Counted from the first letter of the stretch, positions 1 to 8,837 are shown. The stretch: DNA of 64,000 nucleotides from Pseudolabrys sp. (GCA_030684935.1 JAUXXH010000042.1:1-64000), one strand, 5' to 3'. The notes: a model not told the origin generated them from the letters alone. Numbers and translations are program-made.

Positions 1-62
1 CCGTCGGCGCCTTGCTTGAGAATAAAGGCCTTCTGGGCCTCCGAAAACCGCGATGCCTTCAT
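1..62 (-). CDS. IS3-family transposase OrfA, N-terminal fragment
   Basis: Reading leftward from the ATG at 62-60 gives MKASRFSEAQKAFILKQGAD, then the window ends. This start is characteristic of OrfA (helix-turn-helix subunit) of IS3-family elements, which recognises the element ends and is fused to the OrfB integrase by frameshifting. A purine-rich GGGAGGAG stretch lies a few bases upstream of the ATG and would serve as the ribosome binding site. Only about 20 residues are present, so the assignment rests on the distinctive N-terminus and the IS-like end beside it. Whether the rest of the element is intact cannot be seen. Confidence 0.65.
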   Translation of the reverse strand, partial: MKASRFSEAQKAFILKQGAD

Positions 63-140
63 GGCTCTGCGCTCCTCCCAGCCGGGAATCGGCGCCGAAG
101 ACTCTAACCAAAAACGATCCAGTTTGGCGGGGGCAGATCA
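1..140 (-). mobile_element. End of an IS3-family-type insertion sequence (partial, runs off the left edge)
   Basis: The minus strand carries the first 20 codons of a transposase OrfA (separate entry), preceded by about 78 bases of leader. The leader ends outward at position 140 with a terminus that reads TGATCTGCCCCCGCC inward, which resembles the TG...CCCC-rich terminal inverted repeats of IS3-family elements. The other end of the element lies outside the window, so neither the second inverted repeat nor a target duplication can be checked. The exact boundary near 140 is an inference from the terminus. Confidence 0.6.
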
Positions 141-201
141 CGTTTCATAACAATGCGTGAACTGTATCAACGCGGCAGCGTAGCGCGGCTACGAGGGCTA
201 T

Positions 202-471
202 GTGGCTGCATTGCGCGATATGATTGGAGAAATCCCAAGACTGTCCCCCTTCTATCGACTTTTTGATGCCGTCCTAGAGCAGTGCAAGGATGGGTCTTCT
301 TTTGGAGTACGGATAGGGTCATGGGAAATAGTCGAGAGCTGGCTTCGGAATTCGCCTCCCACTAGTTTCGAAGACCTGTGTGGCGGCGATGGTCAACCTC
401 TTCCTCCGCCGCCGAAAGCCATCGTGGAGGCGCTCAAGCCGCAACCTTCAGGCAAGACCTATTCTTCGTGA
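202..471 (+). CDS. Hypothetical small protein or gene remnant
   Basis: An 89-residue open frame starts with GTG, with a stop 21 bases upstream in the same frame. I recognise no domain, signal peptide or membrane segment. The protein ends in a proline-rich tail (LPPPPKAIVEAL). Codon choice differs from the neighbours: many AT-ending codons such as ttt, tct, gta, ata and gga occur where the surrounding genes use G or C. It lies between an IS end and the heparinase gene, so it may be a remnant of acquired DNA or of a larger gene cut by the IS. No good ribosome binding site is evident. Existence as a real gene is uncertain. Confidence 0.3.
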   Translation: MAALRDMIGEIPRLSPFYRLFDAVLEQCKDGSSFGVRIGSWEIVESWLRNSPPTSFEDLCGGDGQPLPPPPKAIVEALKPQPSGKTYSS

Positions 472-505
472 CACCAATTATGGCGGCGCTCTTGGTATCA
501 GAAGG

Positions 506-2260
506 CTATAGCGGCAGTTCCGGCTCGTCCGGCCGTACGGCGCGGGTGCCGGGCGGTGCCGGCGGCGTATGGCGGAAGCTCCAGCGCACTCTGCCGGTTT
601 CGGCGGCACGGCCGTAGATGACGATCTGCATGGCCCGGCGCGGGCCGTCGCTGCCGGACAGAAATACGCTTTCCTCCAGCTCCACCGCGTCGGCCAGCGT
701 CGAGAAGGTCCAGACCTCGCGGTCCGGCAGCAGCAGGATCACGCCGCGGCCTTCCGACAGGCGGCTGGCCTTGACCGACGGATGCAGGTGAAAGCGGATG
801 GCGTATTCGTCGTCGCGCGCCATGGCCTGGCCCGTCGCGGCGGTGAAGCTGTCCTCGCCATCGAGCGCGCGGCCGTCGGCGCTGACGCGGACAATGCGGG
901 TGTGGACCACGCCGAAGGCGTCGGCGTAACCGTCATGCGACGCCCGCAGAAGGGTGCCGTCGGCCGAACTTTCGCGGTCGACCGCGATATTGCGCGGCCC
1001 GCTGACGATGGCGACGCCGCCGAGCAGCCGGCGCAGAAAGCCTGATTCAAGAAAGCGGCAGGAGGATTGATCGTTGAAGGTGACGGTGGAATGCGCCGGC
1101 GTGGCGCGCGCCACCTGACGCCAGGTCTCCCGGTTGACCACCGGCAGGCCGCAATTGACCACCAGCCGGTGCTGCTTCCACGACAGTTCGAAGGACAGGC
1201 AGCCGGCATGCGCTTCCTGGCTTAGCGCCAGCGGCGGCGGCCGGCCGGTATCCATCAGCAGCACGGTGTCGACCGCATCGATGCGCTGATAACCGGAATG
1301 CGGCGCGTTCGACACCGGCGTGCCTCGCGCGTCGTCATAGGCCAGCACGGTGGCGAGCAGATCGACCGGGGTCGGGCCCATGCCGTTGAACTGTGCGAAA
1401 TTGCCGTCCGGATGGCGGAAGAAACGCAGCATCGGCATCATCCGGTCGATGGCGTTGTTGAGCGCCTGGGGCGGCTGCAGGTTTCGCGCGGAAAACAGTT
1501 GCCGCAGCGGCAGCAGATCGACCAGCAGTTCGATCAGCACAGCGGGGTTGCGGCTGACATGGCCGCCATCGGGCAGGATCTGCGCCCGCAGTTCCTCGAT
1601 CAGTTGCCGCGCGGTGCCGCGCAGGTTGCCGCCCTGACCCTGCATGCATAGTGTCGCGTAGGTCAGCGCGATCAAAGCCTGCAAGCGCGGCAGGCCGTCG
1701 CGCGACTGCTTGATCGATCGGCGCAGGTAGCGCACCTGGCGCGACTGGCTGCGAATGAAGCGGCGATAGAACTGCGCGTCGGCGTCCTGCAGCACGAACG
1801 GCGACTGGTTCAGCCAGCACAGCACCCGCCGCGACAGGATGTCGACACGCCAGCCCAGCGGATGCCAGGCGCCTTGCAGGCTAATCCACTCGTCGATCAG
1901 GGCGCGGGCATTGGCGCGCGTGATCGCCGAATCGGCGGCGCGCAGATGGCGTAGCCAGGCGAAGGAGAGCAGCGTCACCGCCCATTCCTCCGACGGCGGC
2001 GTCATCTCGAACGGCGAGCGGCGGTCGCAGATCACCACCTTGCCGGCGAAGGCAAAGCGGCCGGCGTAAATCTCGTTGGCGCGGGTGGCGTCGGCGGTGC
2101 GCAGGTCCTGCGGCGCGATGGTCAGCCGGTCGGTCTTGCCCTGGCTGAAACGCCAGCGCAGCAAGGGATGGGTGTTGATGGCGCCGATCAGGCTACGGAA
2201 AACGCGGCGTCCGATCAGCACGGAGAGCCGGAATCGCTCCGCGATCGAAGCCCGCGTCAT
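506..2260 (-). CDS. Heparinase II/III family protein
   Basis: A 584-residue protein of the heparinase II/III-like polysaccharide lyase superfamily: an N-terminal alpha-helical toroid followed by a C-terminal beta-sandwich domain. The C-terminal domain shows a typical stretch: a histidine motif (AHAGCLSFEL), then LVVNCG, then AHSTVTFND. Start chosen at the internal ATG at 2260 (MTRASIAERF), because the longer frame would overlap rsmB by about 32 bases and adds 44 residues without family character. The gene follows rsmB by 100 bases on the same strand. In related bacteria I recall purH following this gene; here an IS end and a low-GC ORF follow instead. Substrate is unknown; alphaproteobacterial members of this family are usually uncharacterised. 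Confidence 0.82.
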   Translation of the reverse strand: MTRASIAERFRLSVLIGRRVFRSLIGAINTHPLLRWRFSQGKTDRLTIAPQDLRTADATRANEIYAGRFAFAGKVVICDRRSPFEMTPPSEEWAVTLLSFAWLRHLRAADSAITRANARALIDEWISLQGAWHPLGWRVDILSRRVLCWLNQSPFVLQDADAQFYRRFIRSQSRQVRYLRRSIKQSRDGLPRLQALIALTYATLCMQGQGGNLRGTARQLIEELRAQILPDGGHVSRNPAVLIELLVDLLPLRQLFSARNLQPPQALNNAIDRMMPMLRFFRHPDGNFAQFNGMGPTPVDLLATVLAYDDARGTPVSNAPHSGYQRIDAVDTVLLMDTGRPPPLALSQEAHAGCLSFELSWKQHRLVVNCGLPVVNRETWRQVARATPAHSTVTFNDQSSCRFLESGFLRRLLGGVAIVSGPRNIAVDRESSADGTLLRASHDGYADAFGVVHTRIVRVSADGRALDGEDSFTAATGQAMARDDEYAIRFHLHPSVKASRLSEGRGVILLLPDREVWTFSTLADAVELEESVFLSGSDGPRRAMQIVIYGRAAETGRVRWSFRHTPPAPPGTRAVRPDEPELPL

Positions 2261-2360
2261 CAAATTGTCTGCCCCCTGCGGCACGTCCCGATTCGCGGGC
2301 GCGGCCCCGACGATAGCCAAGCGGCCCCGAGGGGCCAATATCCGAAGCCGAGCCCCCGTA

Positions 2361-3728
2361 TTACCCCACATTGCGGGTGAGTCGGGCAGCAAAAAAGCCG
2401 TCGAGGCCGGCCCAGTTCGGGTCGGCGTCGGGCAGGTGCAGCGGCAGGGTGCGCAATTCGCCGTTGGGGGCGACGAAATCGGCTTGGCCGAACACGTCGG
2501 CCACCGTAATCGGCACGCGTGTGACCGTGGAATTGCGGGCCAGCAGGGACGCGATCTGGTTTTCGCCTTCCTCCGGCTCCAGCGAGCAGACGCAATAGAC
2601 CAGCGTGCCGTTCGGCTTGAGCAGCGTTACCGCATGATCGAGCAGGCGCTGCTGCAACGAGATCAACACCGCGAGGTCGGCCTCCGACTTGAGCCAGGGT
2701 ACGTCGGGATGGCGGCGAATGGTGCCGGTCGATGAGCACGGCGCATCGAGGAGCACGGCGTCGAAGCCGCCTTCCGGCTGTTCCGGCCGCCATTCCAGCG
2801 CATCGGCGGCGACAGTTTCGGCGGTGAGCGACAGCCGCGCCAGGTTCTCCGTCAACCGCGCCAGTCGCGCGGCCGAGCGATCGACAGCGGTGACGCGAGC
2901 GCCGGCCGCGGCCAGTTGCGCCGTCTTGCCGCCAGGCGCGGCACAGAGGTCGGCAACATTCAGCCCGCGCACATCGCCGAGGAGATGCGCCGGCAACGCC
3001 GCGGCGGCGTCCTGCACCCACCAGGCGCCTTCCGTAAAGCCCGGCAGCAGCGAAATCGCGCCATGGGCCAGGGTCCGGACGGTGCCTGTCGGCAATACCC
3101 GGCCGCGCAGCCGCTCTGCCCAATGGTCTGCGCCATGCGGGGCGCCTGGTTTGACCGAAATGTCAAGCGCTGGCTCATGGCCATTGGCCTCGGCGATCGC
3201 CTTGGCCGTGTCGGCGCCATAGGTCGCGGTCCAGCGCTTCAGAAGCCAGGGCGGCGTGTCGCGCGTGGCCGGTTCGGCCAGCGCATTGTCCTTGTTCTGC
3301 GCCACGCGGCGCAGCACGGCATTGATCAGCCCGGCATAGCGCGCGGCGCGGCGGTCGCCTTGCGCGAGGCGCACCGACAGATCGACCGCGGCATGATCGG
3401 GCACGTCGAGCCAGAGGATCTGCGCCGCGCCGATCAGCAGGATGGTTTCGGTGCGCGGCGCATCGGCCGGGAACCCCTTGTCGAGAAACCCGCCGACGAC
3501 ATGGCGCAGGGTGCCGAGGCGGCGCAGCACGGTCGCGACCAGCCGCCGCATCAAGGCGCGGTCGCGGTCGGCCAGGTTGGCGAGGCCGGGATGGGCGCCC
3601 TTGCCCGACAAGAGCTCGTCGAGCGGCGTTCTTCGCCGCAACACGCCGTCCAGGATGTCGGCGGCGATTCTGCGGGCGGCAAGGCCGGGGACTTCCGGCT
3701 GGGGGGAGGTGCGCGGTCGCGCCATCAC
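2361..3728 (-). CDS. rsmB: 16S rRNA (cytosine-C5) methyltransferase RsmB
   Basis: A 455-residue SAM-dependent methyltransferase that makes m5C in 16S rRNA (position 967 in E. coli numbering). The N-terminal third resembles a NusB-type RNA-binding domain (LAARRIAADILDGVL, then FLDKGF and ALMRRLV). The C-terminal Rossmann domain shows motif I (DLCAAPGGKTAQLAAAG), motif IV (LLDAPCSSTGTIRRHPD) and motif VI (VYCVCSLEPEEGENQ). The two cysteines typical of m5C RNA methyltransferases, PCSS and CSLE, are both present, and length fits the family. It ends 100 bases before the heparinase-family start. The closely related RsmF/Nop2 family lacks the NusB-like part, which favours RsmB. Confidence 0.9.
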   Translation of the reverse strand: MMARPRTSPQPEVPGLAARRIAADILDGVLRRRTPLDELLSGKGAHPGLANLADRDRALMRRLVATVLRRLGTLRHVVGGFLDKGFPADAPRTETILLIGAAQILWLDVPDHAAVDLSVRLAQGDRRAARYAGLINAVLRRVAQNKDNALAEPATRDTPPWLLKRWTATYGADTAKAIAEANGHEPALDISVKPGAPHGADHWAERLRGRVLPTGTVRTLAHGAISLLPGFTEGAWWVQDAAAALPAHLLGDVRGLNVADLCAAPGGKTAQLAAAGARVTAVDRSAARLARLTENLARLSLTAETVAADALEWRPEQPEGGFDAVLLDAPCSSTGTIRRHPDVPWLKSEADLAVLISLQQRLLDHAVTLLKPNGTLVYCVCSLEPEEGENQIASLLARNSTVTRVPITVADVFGQADFVAPNGELRTLPLHLPDADPNWAGLDGFFAARLTRNVG

Positions 3729-3875
3729 CGATCTATTGCCATGAAATGTGGCGCGGTCGCGAAAATTTTAGAGAAATGACTGTCCGCGCACAGATTTGGC
3801 GGGGGGCAGGGAACATGCCGCCGCCGCTGGCCGGCCCCAATACCCCTGAAGATTGTACCGGGTCGCGCCGCAAAC

Positions 3876-4376
3876 CTAACGCAGCACGATGACCTCGGCC
3901 CCGATCGAGACGCGGCGATAGAGGTCGAGCACGTCGGCGTTGTGCATGCGGATGCAGCCCTGCGAGACGAAACCGCCGATCGAGGCCGGATTGTTGGTGC
4001 CGTGGATGGCGTAATTGCCGCGGTTCAACCCCAACACCGCGGCCCCCATCGGGTTGCGCGGCGAGCCGGGCGGTATGACTTCGGCCCGCGGCCGGTCGGG
4101 ATCGGCCCAGGGCGGGCTCAATCGCTTCAGCGCCACATAGGCGCGGCCGTGCCAGGCCATGCCGGCGCGGCCGACGCCCACCGGATAGCGCAAAGCCCGG
4201 CCGCCGCCTGTCACGAAATAGAGTTGCCGCTGGTGCGTGACGATGACGATGCTGCCGGGAGGGTAGCCGCCGCCGAACGGCACCACATCGCGCGCATGGG
4301 ACGGACGCGGCGCGCCGAAAGCCAGACCGATCCCGGCGAGCGCAGCCTTCAGCCAGTGACGGCGCGTGCGAAACAT
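3876..4376 (-). CDS. L,D-transpeptidase (YkuD domain), first of a tandem pair
   Basis: A 166-residue exported enzyme of the YkuD family, expected to cross-link peptidoglycan stem peptides (3-3 bonds) or attach proteins to them in the periplasm. The N-terminus has a positively charged start with RRHWLKAA and a short hydrophobic stretch ending near SHA, which fits a signal peptide, possibly of Tat type. The catalytic signature is visible: HGTN, then SQGCIRMHN, with the nucleophilic cysteine in GCIRM. There is little beyond the catalytic domain. It lies 15 bases downstream of a paralogue on the same strand, so the two are probably cotranscribed. Confidence 0.88.
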   Translation of the reverse strand: MFRTRRHWLKAALAGIGLAFGAPRPSHARDVVPFGGGYPPGSIVIVTHQRQLYFVTGGGRALRYPVGVGRAGMAWHGRAYVALKRLSPPWADPDRPRAEVIPPGSPRNPMGAAVLGLNRGNYAIHGTNNPASIGGFVSQGCIRMHNADVLDLYRRVSIGAEVIVLR

Positions 4377-4391
4377 CGGTGAATTCCCGGA

Positions 4392-4922
4392 TTACCGTTC
4401 GACAATGACCGGGGTGCCGATATCGACCATGCGATACAGCGTGCGGATGTCGCGGTTGTGCATGCGGATGCAGCCATAGGAGACGAAGCCGCCGATGGAC
4501 TCCGGGCGGTTGGTGCCGTGAATGGCATAGTCGCCGCCGAGCATCGTCAGCGCGGCCGCGCCCATCGGATTGTTGTCGGCGCCGCCGGCAATGACCTTCG
4601 GCAGGTTAGGTTGTTCCCGACGGATGTCATCGGGCGGCGCCCAGGACGGCTTGACGAATTTGCCTTCGATGCGCGCGCGCCCGGTCCAGGTCTTGCCCTT
4701 GCGGCCGACGCCGACCGGAAACCGCACGGCGCGGCGGTGGTCGATGACAAAATAAAGCCGGCGCTCGCTGGTTTTCACCACGATCGTACCGGGGCTGAAG
4801 CCGGAGAAGGCGACAATGTCGTGGTCACGGGTCGATGCGTGCGCGATGGCCGCCGTCAGCAGCACCCACACCAGAAGGAACGCAACGAACAAAGCCGTGC
4901 GCTTGATCACGACCGACGCCAT
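4392..4922 (-). CDS. L,D-transpeptidase (YkuD domain), second of a tandem pair
   Basis: A 176-residue paralogue of the neighbouring enzyme with the same catalytic signature: HGTNRPESIGG, then SYGCIRMHN with the active-site cysteine. The N-terminus (VIKRTALFVAFLLVWVLLTAAIAHA) is a signal peptide or membrane anchor without a twin arginine, unlike the first copy. The pair probably arose by tandem duplication and then diverged in the export signal and in the middle of the domain. The family remodels peptidoglycan in the periplasm. In Hyphomicrobiales such enzymes are numerous and matter for polar growth, but the specific role of this pair cannot be told from sequence. Confidence 0.88.
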   Translation of the reverse strand: MASVVIKRTALFVAFLLVWVLLTAAIAHASTRDHDIVAFSGFSPGTIVVKTSERRLYFVIDHRRAVRFPVGVGRKGKTWTGRARIEGKFVKPSWAPPDDIRREQPNLPKVIAGGADNNPMGAAALTMLGGDYAIHGTNRPESIGGFVSYGCIRMHNRDIRTLYRMVDIGTPVIVER

Positions 4923-5050
4923 TACTCAGCCCCGCATATTTCATTGACGAGAGAGATTTTAATGCGGTCCGTGCAGGGCGCGGCGGAAAGCTCGAAGTAA
5001 CGTAAATTTCGATAAAAGGATTCGAAGTTCCGGCAGGCTGGCCGCGCCGG

Positions 5051-5758
5051 TTATTTGCCTTCGAACACGATACGCATGCGCTGTCGCGCCTCGGTCAGCT
5101 TCTGCCGGTGGCCGTTCAGCTCGCTCATCATCCTGTTCACATCGGCCCGCGCCCGCGCGTTCTTGGCATCGATGTTCGAGCCGCTGACCTTGACCGTGCT
5201 GCGGTTGCTGTCGAGATATTCGGCGAATTTCAGAGACTGCGTCAGGCCATCGATCGCGACCGGCACGGTGGCCAGAAAGGCCAGCGCCGGCGCGGTGACC
5301 GAGCGGTCATAGGCGGCGGTATAAACCGGCCTGAGGTCGTCGGGCTGGCGCAGGGCCTCGCGCCGCATTTGTGTTGCCGAGAGCGTGTTGCGCACCAAGT
5401 CGATCGATTTCGACAGCGAGTCGCGCATGACGGCGACGTCCTGACGGCGTTCCAGCAACTCCTGCAGCGATCGCGGCGCCATCGACTCCGAAAGCCGGTA
5501 CGGACCGGCCATGGCGGCGTCGATTTCCGCGTTGAAGCCGGCGATCACCGCATAATGTTCGGCATAGACGCCGAACGATTTGATCTCTGCCTCGGACGGT
5601 TTCGGGACGCGCGCGCCCTGCTTGTCGAGAATGCGGCTTTGCAGAAAGGCGATGAATGCTTTGCGCTGCTCCGGCTCCTTGTCGCCACAGCCGGCAAGGG
5701 CGACCGCGAACATGGCCAGCGCGGCAATGCCTGCAATGCGCCGGGTGACGGCGACCAT
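5051..5758 (-). CDS. DUF3053-type lipoprotein
   Basis: A 235-residue protein starting with a lipoprotein signal: a charged start, a hydrophobic segment, and the lipobox LAGC with cysteine near residue 24. The first residues after the lipid anchor, GDKEPEQRKAFIAFLQSRI, match the DUF3053 (E. coli YiaF-like) family as I recall it. The rest is predicted to be mainly helical with heptad-like stretches. Function of the family is unknown. It lies 95 bases downstream of the GGDEF/EAL gene on the same strand, so it could be transcribed with it. Confidence is high for a lipoprotein and moderate for the family. Confidence 0.75.
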   Translation of the reverse strand: MVAVTRRIAGIAALAMFAVALAGCGDKEPEQRKAFIAFLQSRILDKQGARVPKPSEAEIKSFGVYAEHYAVIAGFNAEIDAAMAGPYRLSESMAPRSLQELLERRQDVAVMRDSLSKSIDLVRNTLSATQMRREALRQPDDLRPVYTAAYDRSVTAPALAFLATVPVAIDGLTQSLKFAEYLDSNRSTVKVSGSNIDAKNARARADVNRMMSELNGHRQKLTEARQRMRIVFEGK

Positions 5759-5853
5759 GATAAAACCCCTGCGTCCCGCACACGCCAGACAGGGTCACTA
5801 TAAAAGTCGCGCCGGAGGCCGCAACAATGCGCCCCCCACTTGCCGAATCAAGG

Positions 5854-8319
5854 TTAAGCGGCCGCCTCGGCGGCCCAATCCAGGCGGAGCAGGCCGGCGA
5901 CATCGGCGGCCGGTCGGGCGTCGCTGAACAGGAAGCCCTGTACCTCGGTGCATCCCTCCGCACGAATCCGGTTCAGTTGATCGTGGGTCTCGATGCCTTC
6001 GGCGGTGGTTTCCATGCCGATGCTTGCGCTCAGCCCGATTACCGCCCGGATGATCGCCACCGAACTGTCGTCCGTGGTAATGTCGCGGATAAAAGAGGAG
6101 GCGATCTTTATCTTGTCGAAGGGGAAGCTGCGCAGATAGCTGAGGCTCGAATAGCCGGTGCCGAAATCGTCCAGCGCGATGCGCACGCCGAGCGAACGCA
6201 ATTGATACAGCAGCGCCAGCGTCGGCTCGGTTTCCACCAGCAACACGCCCTCGGTAATTTCGAGCACCAGACGGTTGGCCGGCAGCTTGGCAAGCGTCAA
6301 TGCAGTCATCACCATCTCGAGGAGTTTCCTGCCGCGGAACTGAACCGGCGACAGGTTGACCGACACCGCAACATGCGCCGGCCATGCGGCCGCGTCGCGG
6401 CAGGCGCGCTGCATCACCCACTCCCCGAGCGGCACGATCAGACCGGTTTCCTCGGCCAGCGGGATGAATTCTTCGGGCGGAACCATGCCCCGCTGCGGAT
6501 GGCGCCAGCGCAGCAAAGCCTCGAATCCGGTGATCGCGTTCTGCTTCACGTTGATGACAGGCTGGTAGAACACCTCGAACTCGTTCTGCGCCAGCGCGCG
6601 CCGCAAGTCGAATTCGAGTCTGCTGCGAGCCTGCATGCGGGCGTCCATGTCGGGCTCGAAGAACCGGTAGGTGCCGCGGCCATCGCTCTTGGCCCGGTAC
6701 AGCGCCAGATCGCCATTCTTGAGCAGATGATCGGCGTCGGTCCCGTCGGCCGGTGCGATCGCCATTCCGACGCTGGCGCCGATGACGACTTCAAAGCCGT
6801 CGATGAGGTAGGGCTCGCTGAGGACGTTGATCAGACGCTGCGCCAGCGCGGTCGCGGCCTCCGGCTGCTGCGCTTCGGTTTGAACGATGGCAAACTCATC
6901 GCCGCCCAGCCGCGCCACGGTGTCGGATTCCCGAACCGAATTGCGCAAGCGGTCCGCAACCTGACGCAACAGATTGTCGCCGACCGGATGTCCCAATGTA
7001 TCGTTGACGCTCTTGAAGCGGTCGAGGTCGAGGCAAAGGAGGGCGACCGTCGCGCCGCGCGGGATACGCTTGAGCGCCGATTCCAGCCGCTCGTGAAAGC
7101 GCAGACGATTGGGCAGGTCGGTGAGGGCATCGTGGTGGGCCATGTAGGCGATCCGCCGTTCGGCCCGCCGCCGCTCGCTGATGTCCTCGTGCGTCGTGAC
7201 CCAGCCGCCGTTCGCCATCGGCCGGCTGTTGACGACAATCGAGCGGCCGTCGCTGAGTTCATGGTTGGCGGTGGTGGGGGCGGTGACCGGTAGCAGCTGT
7301 TCGGCGCGGTACGCGTCGGCGCTGGCGCCGGCATAGAGGCCGGCCTCGATCCGCTGCTCGACGATATCGCGCAGCGCCGTCCCCGGCTTGTGCCGCTCGG
7401 GCGACAGGCCGTACATCTGCGCGAAACGGTCGTTGCAGACGGTCACGCGCCGGTCGGCGTCAAACATGCACAGCCCCTGCGACAGGCTGTTGAGCGCCGT
7501 ATCCAGTTGCAGGTTCTGCATGTTCAAGCTTTGCCTGAACCCCGAAATTGCCTTGACCATCTGGCCGACCTCGTCGGTGCGGTCCCGGTAGGCGGCCTCG
7601 ATCGCGCTGCTGTCCAGCGAAGGATCGCGCATGGCCTTTGTGATCGCCTGTAACGGTGTCACGATCGAACGGCCGACGATCAGCGTCACGACAATGCTCA
7701 GCAGCACGCCGACGATGGCGCCGATGGCGAGGACCAGCCGATTCCTCTCGGCGCGGCTGACGACCTGCCGGGTGACCTCGCGCGTCTGCGCGTCGACGAG
7801 CGCGGCCAGCAAACGCAGGTCGATGGCGATCTTCTGAAAATCGTCGTCAGTGCCGCCGAGCATCATTGTTGCCATCGGCGCATCGGTGAGGCCGACATTC
7901 AGCGTATCGTCGACGGCGCCGATATACTTCTCCCATTTCGTCATCAGGGTGGCGATGACACCGTGCTCGTTCGTCGAAACGTCAGCGCGCCCGCCCAGCG
8001 ACACGAGCTGCTCGCCGATCAGATGCAGTTCGTCGAAGATCTCCGAACTGAGTCCAGCGAGCAGTCCTGCATTGGCCCCGTTGCTGGCCCAGGTGGCGAA
8101 ACGGGAAACCTTCACCTGGACGGCATTGGCGTTTTCATTCAGCGCGGCAATGGCGTGCTGTTTCGGCAGATTGGTCGACGAGAGGACGCCGAGGTCGTGA
8201 GCTGTCCTGCCCGCGGTCAGGAAGCCGAGCGCGCCCAGCGCCGCCAGAAAGATCAACAGCACGGACGACGCGGCAAAGGCCTTCACGCGGATGGGGGCAT
8301 TCTGCAGCAAACTGTTCAT
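5854..8319 (-). CDS. Membrane sensor with HAMP, PAS, GGDEF and EAL domains (c-di-GMP turnover)
   Basis: An 821-residue bifunctional-type c-di-GMP enzyme. Order: TM1 near residues 15-37, a periplasmic helical sensor, TM2 near 195-217, HAMP, a PAS domain (SLSQGLCMFDADRRVTVCND), GGDEF and EAL. The diguanylate cyclase site is intact (RLGGDEFAIV), with an RxxD inhibitory site (RESD) five residues before it. In the EAL domain I see EALLRW, NLSPVQF, LEITEG, DDFGTGYSSL, the KIK lysine, AEGIET and EVQGF, so the metal and catalytic ligands appear kept. The usual KID aspartate is replaced (KIA). Start taken at 8319, since the longer frame reads back into the upstream Cache gene; the gap to that gene is then 56 bases. 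Confidence 0.9.
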   Translation of the reverse strand: MNSLLQNAPIRVKAFAASSVLLIFLAALGALGFLTAGRTAHDLGVLSSTNLPKQHAIAALNENANAVQVKVSRFATWASNGANAGLLAGLSSEIFDELHLIGEQLVSLGGRADVSTNEHGVIATLMTKWEKYIGAVDDTLNVGLTDAPMATMMLGGTDDDFQKIAIDLRLLAALVDAQTREVTRQVVSRAERNRLVLAIGAIVGVLLSIVVTLIVGRSIVTPLQAITKAMRDPSLDSSAIEAAYRDRTDEVGQMVKAISGFRQSLNMQNLQLDTALNSLSQGLCMFDADRRVTVCNDRFAQMYGLSPERHKPGTALRDIVEQRIEAGLYAGASADAYRAEQLLPVTAPTTANHELSDGRSIVVNSRPMANGGWVTTHEDISERRRAERRIAYMAHHDALTDLPNRLRFHERLESALKRIPRGATVALLCLDLDRFKSVNDTLGHPVGDNLLRQVADRLRNSVRESDTVARLGGDEFAIVQTEAQQPEAATALAQRLINVLSEPYLIDGFEVVIGASVGMAIAPADGTDADHLLKNGDLALYRAKSDGRGTYRFFEPDMDARMQARSRLEFDLRRALAQNEFEVFYQPVINVKQNAITGFEALLRWRHPQRGMVPPEEFIPLAEETGLIVPLGEWVMQRACRDAAAWPAHVAVSVNLSPVQFRGRKLLEMVMTALTLAKLPANRLVLEITEGVLLVETEPTLALLYQLRSLGVRIALDDFGTGYSSLSYLRSFPFDKIKIASSFIRDITTDDSSVAIIRAVIGLSASIGMETTAEGIETHDQLNRIRAEGCTEVQGFLFSDARPAADVAGLLRLDWAAEAAA

Positions 8320-8375
8320 GAGCCTTGCGCCTTGCGCGCGCCGTGAACTGCGAGAACCGCGAACGTTGTGACCAT

Positions 8376-8837
8376 CTATTTGTCGTACCCGACGCCGACG
8401 AAGTACTCGCCCATCTTCTCGATATAGGCGCCGCGGTCGGCGATCCTGTTGGTGATCGGACTTGGCCACTTGTATTCCAGCCAGCCGTGGCCGGGACCGT
8501 ACGCGATCGAAATCATCTCCTGGATCAGGTATTTGCCGTCCTGGTCCTTGATTGAAATCAGGTTCTTGCCGACCAGCGCCGGCCGCGCGCCATTGGCCAG
8601 ACAGACGCCATCCTTGTTGTAGACGAAGACGTAGAGATCGCGGTCGTGAAAATCGGTGTTCGACGGATCATTGGCGGCGGCCACGGCGGCGCCCAGGCCA
8701 TCGCGCGCGAACGTCGCCTGCATGCGCTTGACCATGTCGAAAACCGCCACGCGCTTCGCGCTGAGAACTTCGGCGGCGGCCGGTGTGCCAGGGAGCGCGA
8801 AGGCCGCAAGCAGCAGTAGTGCGATCACGCGACGCAT
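8376..8837 (-). CDS. Secreted single Cache-domain protein
   Basis: A 153-residue protein with a signal peptide (MRRVIALLLLAAFALPGTPAAAE) followed by one Cache-type ligand-binding domain. The Cache features are DLYVFVYNKDGVCLANGARPALVGKN, then LIQEMISIA and GWLEYKWPSP, and a C-terminal KMGEYFVGVGYD. There is no transmembrane segment after the signal, so it should be a free periplasmic binding protein. Start at 8837 is chosen because the signal peptide begins there; the upstream 28 codons are arginine/proline-rich shadow sequence. It directly precedes the GGDEF/EAL sensor on the same strand, so it probably binds a small molecule and modulates that enzyme. The ligand is unknown. Confidence 0.82.
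   Translation of the reverse strand: MRRVIALLLLAAFALPGTPAAAEVLSAKRVAVFDMVKRMQATFARDGLGAAVAAANDPSNTDFHDRDLYVFVYNKDGVCLANGARPALVGKNLISIKDQDGKYLIQEMISIAYGPGHGWLEYKWPSPITNRIADRGAYIEKMGEYFVGVGYDK

Noticed and set aside
378-617. Short plus-strand frame overlapping the 202-471 ORF and the heparinase end
   Set aside because: Serine/arginine-rich translation with no support; overlaps a better candidate and a real gene.
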